Assembly (NCBI GenBank): GCA_051000715.1
Contig: JBPCOB010000076.1
Location: forward strand, 1 to 15,466
Direction of reading: 5' to 3'
DNA length: 15,466 nucleotides
Source: JBPCOB01 sp051000715
GTDB lineage: Bacteria > Actinomycetota > Actinomycetes > JALYNC01
The notes beneath the pieces were generated by a model. The model did not search any database, was not told the DNA's origin, and saw only the letters and a list, made by a program, of their open reading frames with translations. Below are positions 1-7,345 of the stretch, in pieces (positions within the stretch are counted from its first letter, which is position 1; the number at the start of each line of letters is the position of its first letter). A program made the translations under genes and the position numbers.

Positions 1-1
1 G

Positions 2-985
2 TCAGCGCAACGCCGACAGCATGGGCTCCACATCGGCGGCATCGTCGGTTCCATAGGTCTCGGCGAAACGCGCCAGGAAGTCATCCGGTGAGAAAGCGTA
101 CTCCTGGGGGCCGACAGTCTCGATCACCAGCGTCGCCAACGTGCACCCCAGCTGAGCCGCTCTCTCCTCACTGACCCGCCAGGCCACACCGGCGAGGAAG
201 CCGGCGCGATACGCGTCGCCGACTCCGGTGGGATCCGCCTTCGTCCGCTCGGCCGGTACAGCCACCGCCACGACCGGGGCTCCGGGCCGCTCGAGCGTCA
301 CGCCCTTTGCTCCTCTGGTCGTGATCCACATGCCGACCCGGCCCAGGATGTCCTCCGCTGACCAGCCGGTCTTGTGCTCCAGCAGCCGGCGCTCGTAGTC
401 GTTGGTGAACAGGTAGGCCGCACCCTCGATCAACTCGCGTATCTGGCCGCCTTCCAGCGAAGCCAACTGCTGCGAAGGGTCCGCCGCAAAGGGGTACCCC
501 AAATCTCGGCACTCCCGGGTGTGCCGAAGCATCGCGGCCGGATCGTTAGGGCTGATCACGACGAGGTCGAGCCGGTCGAGTCGGTCCACGACAGGTTTCA
601 GCTCGATCTCTCTCGCCTCTTCCATGGCACCGGCGTAGAACGACGCGATCTGGTTCTGGTCGGCGTCGGTGGTACACATGAACCGAGCGGAGTGCCGCGA
701 TGTCGAGACGTACACGGACCCGGTGTCCACGCGGTGTCCGGTCAGCCAGTCCCGGTAGTCCTCGAAGTCGGTTCCGACGGCGCCGACGAGGACAGCGGAC
801 AGACCCAGCTGGCCGAGCCCAAAGGCGATGTTCGCCGCCACTCCGCCACGTCGGATCTCCAGCTCGTCGACCAGGAACGACAAGGAGATCTGGTCCAGAT
901 GGCCCTCGATCAGAAGCTCACGAAACCTGCCGGGGAACACCATCAGGTAGTCGGTGGCGATGGAGCCGGTTACGACCATGGTCAC
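2..985 (-). CDS. adoK: Adenosine kinase, PfkB/ribokinase family
   Basis: Phosphorylates adenosine to AMP with ATP in the cytoplasm, clearing the adenosine released when S-adenosylhomocysteine is hydrolysed. The 327-residue protein follows, nearly residue for residue, the Mycobacterium tuberculosis AdoK sequence as I remember it: N-terminal VTGSIATD, then SLSFLVD, the RRGGVAAN glycine pair near residue 46, AADPSQQL, LFTNDYE, and the PfkB signature DPTGVGDAYRAGF whose catalytic Asp is residue 257. I chose the GTG start at 985 (two codons before an ATG) because it gives the mycobacterial N-terminus; GAGGA lies about 10 nt upstream. The stop codon is at 2-4, so the gene is complete. It is the last gene of the minus-strand methyl-cycle set, about 125 nt after the MetE-like gene, and may have its own promoter. 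Other PfkB sugar kinases are possible but fit less well. Confidence 0.92.
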   Translation of the reverse strand: MTMVVTGSIATDYLMVFPGRFRELLIEGHLDQISLSFLVDELEIRRGGVAANIAFGLGQLGLSAVLVGAVGTDFEDYRDWLTGHRVDTGSVYVSTSRHSARFMCTTDADQNQIASFYAGAMEEAREIELKPVVDRLDRLDLVVISPNDPAAMLRHTRECRDLGYPFAADPSQQLASLEGGQIRELIEGAAYLFTNDYERRLLEHKTGWSAEDILGRVGMWITTRGAKGVTLERPGAPVVAVAVPAERTKADPTGVGDAYRAGFLAGVAWRVSEERAAQLGCTLATLVIETVGPQEYAFSPDDFLARFAETYGTDDAADVEPMLSALR

Positions 986-1111
986 GATGTGGGCATCCTC
1001 ACCTGTACGGCGTTCCTGCTCGGTCCGGGTCGACGCTGAGCCGTGCGCACCGCAGGTGGAACCTAGTCGTTGCCGAAGTGTCGACCGCCATCTGCTGCCC
1101 CTCTTCCCGCC
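986..1111 (-). promoter_or_regulatory. Gap before adoK with a possible -10 box
   Basis: This 126-nt gap is the only sizeable one in the methyl-cycle set. On the minus strand it contains TAGGTT (1065-1060), which fits the actinobacterial TAnnnT -10 pattern. A TCGACA hexamer (1084-1079) resembles a -35 box but is only 13 nt away, too close for a standard promoter. No clear terminator hairpin was seen after the MetE-like gene, so read-through is equally possible. Confidence 0.25.
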
Positions 1112-2260
1112 TCACCCTCCGGCCTCAGGCAGCTCAGTGTTCTCCATGCCACGCTCCGGGTCATCGCCCTGATCCTCGTCGCCCTTCGCCCCGTCGTCGT
1201 CCTTAATGTCGCCCCGCTCACCGGACACCTCACGCCGCACTTGCGCTGCTCCCTTCACCATTGCCTCCAGCTTCTTCCGGGCGACCTCCGAGGGAAGGTG
1301 CCGCAAGCCGCAGTCGGGGTTGATCACGAGTCGATCGGGCGGCATGAACTCCAACGCCCGACGTACCCGGGAAGCGACCAGGTCGGCGGTTTCAACGTCC
1401 TCCGTCTTCACATCGACGACGCCCAGACCCAGCGAGCGATCCCACCCGTAGCGCTCGATGAGCCGGAGATCATCGTAGCCTTTGCGGGCGAACTCCAACA
1501 CCAATTCGTTGACCGCGGCGTCCAGCACCGCCGGGAAGAGAAAGTCGTAGTGCCCCTCCCACGATGGCCGGGCATACCGGTTTCCGTAGCACACGTGCAG
1601 TCCCCAGTGCGCCGCCACGCCGCCGATCACGATGTTGATCGCTTCGATGGCAAGCTTCGCCTGGTCCGGATGGCCCGCCAGGAAAGGCTCGTCGATCTGC
1701 AGCAGCTGCGCGCCTGCCTGTACGAGCTGACGAGCTTCCGCGTTGAGGACGTGCGCGATTGCCCGAACCAAGTCGGCGTCGTCGGAATAGGCATCATTCG
1801 AGATCCGCCGGGACAGCGAGAAGGGACCGGTGAACGAGAACTTGATGCGCCGATCGGTCTGCCCGCGGGTGAACCGGAAGTCCTCCACCAGACCGAGGTG
1901 CACGGGATCACCACTCGGCAGCGGATCGGACACCACCGCCTGGTAGTAATCGTAGTAGTAGGCCTTGGCGGTGTTCGGCACACGCACGCCCGGCATCCTA
2001 GCGAGCAGGTAATCTATGTCGTTGTCCCGACGCAGCTCGCCGTCGGAGACGATGTCGATGCCGGCCCGCTCCTGGTCCTTGAGGGCGGCCTTGATGGCCA
2101 CGTCATGCATCTCGTCCAGGTGCTGACGACTGAGTCTGTGCTGATAAAAGTCGGTCTTGAGCCGCTCGAGCCACTCGGGCACGGAGTATGAGCCCACCAC
2201 CGTCGTGGGGAGAAGCGGATCCGAGCCGGAATCCAGCCCCTCCACACGGATGTCCACCAT
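1112..2260 (-). CDS. Core MetE-like cobalamin-independent methionine synthase (catalytic domain only)
   Basis: Probably transfers a methyl group to homocysteine, forming methionine, through a zinc-activated thiol. The 382-residue protein corresponds only to the C-terminal catalytic barrel of MetE; classical MetE is about 750 residues with an extra N-terminal half. The zinc ligands can be traced: His222-x-Cys224 (LHVCYGN), a Glu at 252 or 256 (NELVLEFA), and Cys317 in NPDCGLRHL. SDGELRRDN and QIDEPFLAG are also family motifs. After about residue 340 the C-terminus becomes an acidic, charge-rich tail. The ATG start has GAGGGA 7 nt upstream and lies 3 nt after the upstream stop codon, indicating coupling. 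Core MetE proteins elsewhere often use methyl donors other than methyl-tetrahydrofolate polyglutamate, so the donor is open; an epoxyalkane:coenzyme M transferase-like role is a weaker alternative. Confidence 0.85.
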   Translation of the reverse strand: MVDIRVEGLDSGSDPLLPTTVVGSYSVPEWLERLKTDFYQHRLSRQHLDEMHDVAIKAALKDQERAGIDIVSDGELRRDNDIDYLLARMPGVRVPNTAKAYYYDYYQAVVSDPLPSGDPVHLGLVEDFRFTRGQTDRRIKFSFTGPFSLSRRISNDAYSDDADLVRAIAHVLNAEARQLVQAGAQLLQIDEPFLAGHPDQAKLAIEAINIVIGGVAAHWGLHVCYGNRYARPSWEGHYDFLFPAVLDAAVNELVLEFARKGYDDLRLIERYGWDRSLGLGVVDVKTEDVETADLVASRVRRALEFMPPDRLVINPDCGLRHLPSEVARKKLEAMVKGAAQVRREVSGERGDIKDDDGAKGDEDQGDDPERGMENTELPEAGG

Positions 2261-2263
2261 GTG

Positions 2264-3754
2264 TCAGTCCCTCACTCGGGCGGTCAGCGTCACGATGTTC
2301 GTGCCGATCCGGTGCCTGAAGGGCGCATACGAAACGTCGAAGCCCTTGCGACTGCCGATGTGCTGCAGCAGCGGACCATTGACCCAGTTGACCACCGAAC
2401 CATCGTACTTCCCGGGTCCGCGGAACCCCGTCTGGTACTGGTGCACGTCAGTGACAAAAAGATCGTGACATTGCAGGCGCCCGTACGGGTGTAGCAGCGG
2501 CAGCGTGTCGACGAAGCTTGCGACCGCTCCGTTGCTCACGTGCATCCGGATATCGCCACCGGCTTCCATCAGCGGCCGGAGCATCTCACCGCTGACCCGA
2601 GGTGCAATTTCATAGAGATCCAGTCCGGTCAACGGAACGTAGCGCTCCTCCAACTTCACGGCCTCCCAGGCCCGCTGCCAAAAACGCACCGCCGCAGCTA
2701 CGGTGTGGAAGTGGGCCGGCAGGGCCTCGGCCAGCAGGGCCGGGCCGAGGCTCAGGAGCTTTCCGACGAGATCTGGCACCGCCTCGCCGGTAGCCGAGAC
2801 CTCCGCCCCGATGAGCTTCGCCGCCGCCGCCGGCAGGTAGGCCCGGACTTCGGCTCGGTAGTTGCGCCCACCGATGCGCGCCACCTCCTCCGTCGGCAGG
2901 TTGTCGTACACGTTGGAGATGTAGACCAAGAAAACCTTGTAGCGTAGGAAACCCAGGGCCGTCGTAGGTTTGGTAGCATCCAAGACGAACGAGCTGACCC
3001 GGGCCAGGTGGTCTGCGACGGTCTCTCTCGCGAGCTCAAGAACGTGCGGCGAGTAGTCGCACATGAGGTAATGCAGCCGTCGATAATAGTCCTTGCCGTG
3101 CGCACGGTCCAGGATCACGAACTCGTCCATCCAGGTCTTCGCCTGGTTGCCATTTCCCACCCCGAGCTCGATCACGTAGAGCTCGTCGGGCAAGGAGTTA
3201 CGCGCGCCGAGGTCGTCCCACAATCTGAACATATCCAGGATCAGTTCTCGTACCGCATCCTGGTTTCGGGCATCACTCTCGCCGCCCGGTAGGGCCTGCT
3301 CGTACTTGCGGCCGGTGGTCTGCTCCCACAGGTCCAGCGCCCGCCAGTACAGGGAGTTGAACCTCCACAGACAGCTGGCGCTGGTCGGCGTCCATGCTTC
3401 GAGGTGTGCCCTCGGCACGCCGGCTGGTTTGGTGTATCCATCCAGCGCCGCACGGGCCAGCTCCTTCAGTGCGACGTCGCCGCAGCGCCGGAGATCTACG
3501 GCGATCTCGATGTCACTGCCCGAAACCACGGCGCCTTCGGCACTGTCCGGCGCCGTGGACGAGGACAGAATGGGACGGATCGCGATGACCTCACGAAAAT
3601 TGCTGCCGTACTGCACCCAGTCGCATGTCAACCGAAGCCGGGACAGATCGACCGAGTCCTCGAGCAGCGCCTCGATGATCGGTCCCAGCGAACCGGTTAG
3701 GTCGACGGCGTCAGGGCCTCGCAACTTCTTGTTCGCACGAACGTCAACTAGCAC
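2264..3754 (-). CDS. Putative class I SAM-dependent methyltransferase, substrate unknown
   Basis: Likely methylates an unidentified small molecule or protein using SAM. The 496-residue product has a central Rossmann-type signature: VIELGVGNGN at about residues 194-203 (motif I, SAM-binding glycine loop), then YLMCDYSPHV with an acidic Asp near 233 (end of strand 2), and VYISNVYDNLP about 30 residues further on. The spacing recalls MidA-like (Methyltransf_28) enzymes, but I do not recognise the family firmly. About 190 residues precede the SAM domain and about 230 follow it, both unfamiliar. GTG at 3754 is preferred because the run of Gs at 3767-3760 can serve as ribosome-binding site at 5-nt spacing; GTG at 3760 is the alternative. 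Either way the gene overlaps the end of metF by 11-17 nt. Its place between metF and the MetE-like gene suggests it is the SAM consumer of the module. Confidence 0.7.
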   Translation of the reverse strand: MLVDVRANKKLRGPDAVDLTGSLGPIIEALLEDSVDLSRLRLTCDWVQYGSNFREVIAIRPILSSSTAPDSAEGAVVSGSDIEIAVDLRRCGDVALKELARAALDGYTKPAGVPRAHLEAWTPTSASCLWRFNSLYWRALDLWEQTTGRKYEQALPGGESDARNQDAVRELILDMFRLWDDLGARNSLPDELYVIELGVGNGNQAKTWMDEFVILDRAHGKDYYRRLHYLMCDYSPHVLELARETVADHLARVSSFVLDATKPTTALGFLRYKVFLVYISNVYDNLPTEEVARIGGRNYRAEVRAYLPAAAAKLIGAEVSATGEAVPDLVGKLLSLGPALLAEALPAHFHTVAAAVRFWQRAWEAVKLEERYVPLTGLDLYEIAPRVSGEMLRPLMEAGGDIRMHVSNGAVASFVDTLPLLHPYGRLQCHDLFVTDVHQYQTGFRGPGKYDGSVVNWVNGPLLQHIGSRKGFDVSYAPFRHRIGTNIVTLTARVRD

Positions 3755-4763
3755 CGCCACCCCCCCCTATCGGCAGCGGAAGGTCGGTTGAGGATAGGGC
3801 CGCGCGAGGCCCGATCTGCGCTCGCTGCAAGATCTCGGGTATTCCGTGCTCCCGGCCGAACGCCATCACGTGGACCCCGGCCACTCCCGGCATCTCTTTG
3901 AGGCGTTCGATGATCTCGGTACAGATCCGCATCCCTTCATCGGCCACCCGGTCCGCGGGAACGCCACGAATTCGGCGGGCGACGTGCTCGGGCACGTAGA
4001 TCCCCGGAACCTTGTTCTGCATGTACTCCAGGGCGCGCAGCGTCGGTATGGGGCCTACCCCGGCCAGGACCCCGCACCGGGTTTCCAGGCCCAGGTCGCG
4101 GACGTCAGCCATCCAGCGCTCGAAGCCGTCGACGTCGAACACGAACTGGGTCTGGACGAACTGCGCCCCCGCCGCCACCTTCTTGCCCAGGCGGCGAGCA
4201 CGGAAGCGCGTGGGCGGGGCGAATGGGTTCTCCACGGCGCCGATACACCACTTGGGTGCCGGGTCGAGCCGCCGGCCCGACAGCAGCCGGCCTTGGTCCC
4301 GCATCGACTTTGCGGTCCACACCAGTTGCACGCTGTCGAGATCGAATACGGGCTTGGCGTCCACATGGTCACCGAAGGTGGGATGATCGCCGGTGAGAAG
4401 CAAGACGTTCGGAATGCCCAATGCCGCCGCGGAAAGCAGGTCCGACTGCAGCGCGATCCGGTTTCGATCCCGGCAGGTCAGCTGCATGACGGGTTCCACG
4501 CCCACCGAGAGCGCCAGCAGGCTGCCGCCGAAACTCGACAGGCGCACGAATGCGCTCTGGTTGTCCGTGATGTTCACGGCGTCCACCCAGCCCTTCAGCA
4601 AGCTGGCCTTTCGCCGGACGGCGTCGGGATCGGCGCCCCGAGGCGGCCCGATCTCTGCCGTCACGACGAACCGGCCGGATGCCAGCGCCCGCCGCAGTCC
4701 GCCGGAGGGCACTCCATCGCTGCTGGCCGGATCGGCGTGCCGGGCATCCGCCGCAGGGGTCAC
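3744..4763 (-). CDS. metF: Methylenetetrahydrofolate reductase (MetF), MetV-associated type
   Basis: Reduces 5,10-methylene-tetrahydrofolate to 5-methyl-tetrahydrofolate, normally with FAD. The 339-residue TIM-barrel protein shows TAEIGPP with the candidate catalytic Glu37, TCRDRNRIALQSDLL, LLTGDHP with Asp126, and VQTQFVFD with Gln206, all positions that match the MetF family. The GTG start at 4763 is chosen because it forms a 4-nt GTGA overlap with the stop of the upstream metV. A longer in-frame start at 4892 would give a low-complexity extension lying inside metV and is rejected. The C-terminus ends in a glycine run encoded by a homopolymer of eight Gs. The reductant (NADH, F420H2, ferredoxin) cannot be read from the sequence. 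Pairing with MetV recalls the MetVF complexes of acetogens. Confidence 0.88.
   Translation of the reverse strand: MTPAADARHADPASSDGVPSGGLRRALASGRFVVTAEIGPPRGADPDAVRRKASLLKGWVDAVNITDNQSAFVRLSSFGGSLLALSVGVEPVMQLTCRDRNRIALQSDLLSAAALGIPNVLLLTGDHPTFGDHVDAKPVFDLDSVQLVWTAKSMRDQGRLLSGRRLDPAPKWCIGAVENPFAPPTRFRARRLGKKVAAGAQFVQTQFVFDVDGFERWMADVRDLGLETRCGVLAGVGPIPTLRALEYMQNKVPGIYVPEHVARRIRGVPADRVADEGMRICTEIIERLKEMPGVAGVHVMAFGREHGIPEILQRAQIGPRAALSSTDLPLPIGGGGGAS
3760..3767 (-). repeat. Eight-G homopolymer at the metF / methyltransferase junction
   Basis: On the minus strand this tract encodes the final glycines of MetF and doubles as the ribosome-binding site or first start-codon base of the methyltransferase gene. 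A one-base change in tract length would shift MetF relative to the next frame; a +1 shift would join the two reading frames. Confidence 0.85.
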
Positions 4764-5368
4764 CGAGACGCCACCGGCCCAAACGTGGCGTCGTCCTTCA
4801 CGACATTGCGATCCATCGCGAGCCCGTCGTCTTCGGTCCAAAGTCCCTCGTCCCGGCCCTGCCAGTAGTTGACCCAGGAACTCTTGCCCCACTCCCTCTG
4901 GTCGATGGGCCGCTGCAGGAGGGCTAGATCGCCGTCGCGGCCCTCACCCTCTGCACGCTCGAAGGCGACCAACCACACGCAGCGAACGCCGGGGTAGACC
5001 TCACAGTCCCCCGATTGCGAGACGCCACCGCATGGCCCATTGCGTAGCTGCTTGGGACACGTCATGGGACACGCGTAACCGGTCGCCGGCAGGGCGCACT
5101 GGCCGCACATGCGGCAGCCGAACGCCGCACCCTTGATCGACTTCTCGGCCGCTGTGAAGAGTCGATAGGGGTCGTGATGGGCCTCCAGCCACTTCGCGAG
5201 GCGACCGTACGCCCGGTTCGGCTCAAGGACGCGATGCAGGCGGTACATCGCCGCAGCGGGGAACCAGGGTTTGACCGGTTTGGGCCATTCGTCCGGCTGC
5301 CGCGCTCGTTCCGGCTGCAGCGCTCGTTCACGGGTCTCACGGGCGCGCGGTCGAACCGTTCTCACCAT
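4760..5368 (-). CDS. metV: MetV-like cysteine-rich partner of methylenetetrahydrofolate reductase
   Basis: A 202-residue protein with the cysteine-rich module known as the MTHFR C-terminal or MetV domain, thought to bind metal or an Fe-S centre and to stabilise or feed electrons to MetF. Eight cysteines are visible at 85, 88, 91, 100, 104, 113, 122 and 130, including CRMCGQC and CPKQLRNGPCGG, the hallmark of the family. An ordinary N-terminal half (residues 1-80) has no recognised fold, and residues 14-25 are a tandem ERALQP/ERARQP duplication. The ATG at 5368 is preferred over an in-frame start at 5446 because GGGAG lies 6 nt upstream and the extension overlaps divergent intergenic DNA. It is the first gene of the minus-strand set and is translationally coupled to metF through a GTGA overlap. 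Confidence 0.8.
   Translation of the reverse strand: MVRTVRPRARETRERALQPERARQPDEWPKPVKPWFPAAAMYRLHRVLEPNRAYGRLAKWLEAHHDPYRLFTAAEKSIKGAAFGCRMCGQCALPATGYACPMTCPKQLRNGPCGGVSQSGDCEVYPGVRCVWLVAFERAEGEGRDGDLALLQRPIDQREWGKSSWVNYWQGRDEGLWTEDDGLAMDRNVVKDDATFGPVASR
5294..5329 (-). repeat. 18-bp tandem duplication inside metV
   Basis: Two adjacent 18-bp units (5294-5311 and 5312-5329) match at 17 of 18 positions. They encode ERALQP and ERARQP near the MetV N-terminus, before the cysteine domain. The near identity suggests a recent slippage event. Confidence 0.85.
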
Positions 5369-5540
5369 GAAATGCTCCCAGTTCCGGCGCGTCCCCGCGT
5401 TCGGACGTCTCACGCTACCGGCCAGGGTGGCGCTCTTCGCTCGCACCGGTCGCAGCGAGCTCTACCGCCAGCCGCCGGGCGGGACGACCCGAGCCAGTCG
5501 GGCGAATCGCCCCGCTTCGAGGAGAGCCGACAATGGGTCG
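5369..5540. promoter_or_regulatory. Divergent intergenic region between metV and the S9 peptidase
   Basis: This 172-nt region should hold the metV promoter (minus) and the peptidase promoter (plus). On the minus strand TAGCGT (5417-5412) fits a -10 box about 37 nt before the metV start, without a convincing -35. A small palindrome, GGGCGA-A-TCGCCC (5500-5512), lies 28 nt before the peptidase GTG and could be an operator. Part of the region (5448-5500) is a relic of the peptidase gene itself. Confidence 0.35.
5448..5500 (+). pseudogene. Relic fragment of an S9 peptidase gene
   Basis: The first 27 nt match 6369-6395, inside the downstream peptidase gene, at 26 of 27 positions. With a 2-nt gap, similarity continues to 5500 (versus 6423). 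Both copies read GRSELYRQP in the same frame. The fragment has no start codon or ribosome-binding site of its own, so it looks like a duplication remnant of a propeller-blade segment. Confidence 0.6.
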
Positions 5541-7343
5541 GTGACCACCGGCCCCGGCAGCCTCCCGGCGTACGAGGACGAGGTCACCGAGCGCTGGCAG
5601 GCACGCTTCCGCGCTACCCGCACGACCCTGCCCCAGTGGGCCCGGCTGGCGCCGGACCGCTGCCTGTACGCGAGTAACGCCTCGGGCACCTTCGAGCTCT
5701 ACGCCTGGGACCGGACGACCGGCGACCACCGCCAGGTCACCGACCGGCGTAACGGCACCTTCACCGGCGCCGTGGAGCCGGCCGGCGAGCACGTCTGGTG
5801 GTTCGCGGACACCGACGGCGACGAGTTCGGCAGCTGGCACCGGCAGCGGTTCTCTGGCGGACCGGACGCACCCGCAACGCCGTCACTGGCTCCGTCGTAC
5901 CCCGGTGGGCTGGCCATCGGACAGCGGGTCATCGCGGTCGGCCGGGCCACCGGCGACGGCGTGGTGATCGATGTGGTGGTCCCGGGTCAGCCGGCCCGGG
6001 AGATCTACGCCTCAGACCAGGACGCTCACGTCGTCGCCCTGTCCCGGGACGAAACGCTGCTGTGCATCTCCCACAGCGAGCACGGGGATGCAATGAAGCC
6101 GGCCCTGCGCGTGCTGCGGGTCACGGATGGGACGCCGGAGGGTGACCTGTGGGACGGGCCCGGCAAGGGTCTGGACGGCATCGACTTCTCGCCGGTAGCT
6201 GGCGACGCGCGGGTGCTCGCCGTGCACGAGCGCGAGGGGCCGCGCCGGCCACTGCTGTGGAACCCGGTCACCGGCGAGGAGACCCGGCTCGATCCCGACC
6301 TGCCCGGCGAGGTAGAAGCCGACTGGTACGCCGACGGGCACGCACTCCTGCTGCGCCATGACCATCGGGGTCGCAGCGAGCTCTATCGCCAGCCGTTGGA
6401 CGGCGGACCACCCGAGCGGCTCGACACCCCCGGCGGCACCGTGCTGGCGGCTACCGCCCGGCCCGGCGGCGAGGTGGAGTACCTGTGGTCCTCCGCCGCT
6501 ACACCTGCCCAGCTGCGCGTGGTCGGCAGGAAGGAGGCGTTGCTGCCGCCAGCTGGCCCCGCCGCGCCGCCGTCGATGCCCTTGGAGGACGTCGATGTCG
6601 AGGGCCCCGGCGGGTCGGTGCACGGGCTGCTGGCCCGGCCGGCCGGCGCACCGCCGTACCCGGCGGTGTTCCTCGTCCACGGCGGGCCGATGTGGCACGA
6701 CAGCGATGCCTTCGCCGCCGACCGGGCAGCCTGGCTCGACTGCGGGTACGCCGTCGTGCACGTCAACTACCGCGGCTCCACGGGCTACGGCGCCCCCTGG
6801 CAGGACGCGATCCAGGGGCGGCCGGGGCTCACCGAACTCGAGGACATTGCCGCCGTCCGCGATCGGCTCGTCGCCGCCGGCCTGCTCGATCCTGCCCGGC
6901 TGGTACTTGCCGGTGCGTCTTGGGGCGGCTACCTCACCCTGCTCGGGCTCGGCACCGAGCCCGACGCCTGGGCCGCGGGCATCGCCAGTGTGCCGGTGGC
7001 GGACTACGTGGCGGCATACGAGGACGAGATGCAACCGCTGCGGGCCACCGACCGGTCGATCTTCGGCGGCTCACCGCAGGAGGTGCCGGAGGTCTACCGG
7101 CGCTCGTCGCCGATCACCTACGTCGAGGCGTTACGCGCCCCGGTGCTCGTGCTCGCCGGTGCGAACGACCCGCGCTGCCCCATCCGGCAGATCGATAACT
7201 ACCTCACCCGCCTGGCCGAGCTCGGCAAGCCGCACGAGGTCTACCGGTACGAGGCCGGGCACGGCTCGCTGGTCGTCGAGGAGCGGATCCGGCAGATGAC
7301 CGCTGAGATCGACTTCGTCCGTCGTCACCTGCCGCCGGCGTGA
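5541..7343 (+). CDS. S9 family serine peptidase (prolyl oligopeptidase / acylaminoacyl peptidase type)
   Basis: Hydrolyses short peptides, probably in the cytoplasm since no signal peptide is seen. The 600-residue protein has an N-terminal beta-propeller (roughly residues 30-340, with repeated blade phrases such as ASGTFELYAWD and GRSELYRQP) and a C-terminal alpha/beta-hydrolase domain. The catalytic triad is visible: Ser460 in GASWGGY, Asp543 in GANDPRCP, His574 in EAGHGS; FLVHGGP supplies the oxyanion-loop motif. I chose GTG at 5541 because homologues begin near this point and the in-frame open sequence back to 5271 is antisense to metV and relic DNA. The nearest Shine-Dalgarno (GGAGAG) is about 14 nt away, longer than usual. 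It stands alone on the plus strand, convergent with asd, so no pathway link is evident. Confidence 0.9.
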   Translation: MTTGPGSLPAYEDEVTERWQARFRATRTTLPQWARLAPDRCLYASNASGTFELYAWDRTTGDHRQVTDRRNGTFTGAVEPAGEHVWWFADTDGDEFGSWHRQRFSGGPDAPATPSLAPSYPGGLAIGQRVIAVGRATGDGVVIDVVVPGQPAREIYASDQDAHVVALSRDETLLCISHSEHGDAMKPALRVLRVTDGTPEGDLWDGPGKGLDGIDFSPVAGDARVLAVHEREGPRRPLLWNPVTGEETRLDPDLPGEVEADWYADGHALLLRHDHRGRSELYRQPLDGGPPERLDTPGGTVLAATARPGGEVEYLWSSAATPAQLRVVGRKEALLPPAGPAAPPSMPLEDVDVEGPGGSVHGLLARPAGAPPYPAVFLVHGGPMWHDSDAFAADRAAWLDCGYAVVHVNYRGSTGYGAPWQDAIQGRPGLTELEDIAAVRDRLVAAGLLDPARLVLAGASWGGYLTLLGLGTEPDAWAAGIASVPVADYVAAYEDEMQPLRATDRSIFGGSPQEVPEVYRRSSPITYVEALRAPVLVLAGANDPRCPIRQIDNYLTRLAELGKPHEVYRYEAGHGSLVVEERIRQMTAEIDFVRRHLPPA

Positions 7344-7345
7344 CC

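Noticed and set aside
4764..4892. Longer metF start at 4892
   Set aside because: It would overlap metV by over 130 nt and add an Arg-rich extension; the GTG at 4763 gives the usual GTGA coupling.
5271..5540. N-terminal extension of the S9 peptidase back to 5271
   Set aside because: The extension is antisense to metV and includes the relic segment; homologous N-termini fit the GTG at 5541.
5369..5540. SAM or cobalamin riboswitch upstream of the methyl-cycle genes
   Set aside because: The leader before metV would be only about 40 nt, and no conserved riboswitch core was recognised.
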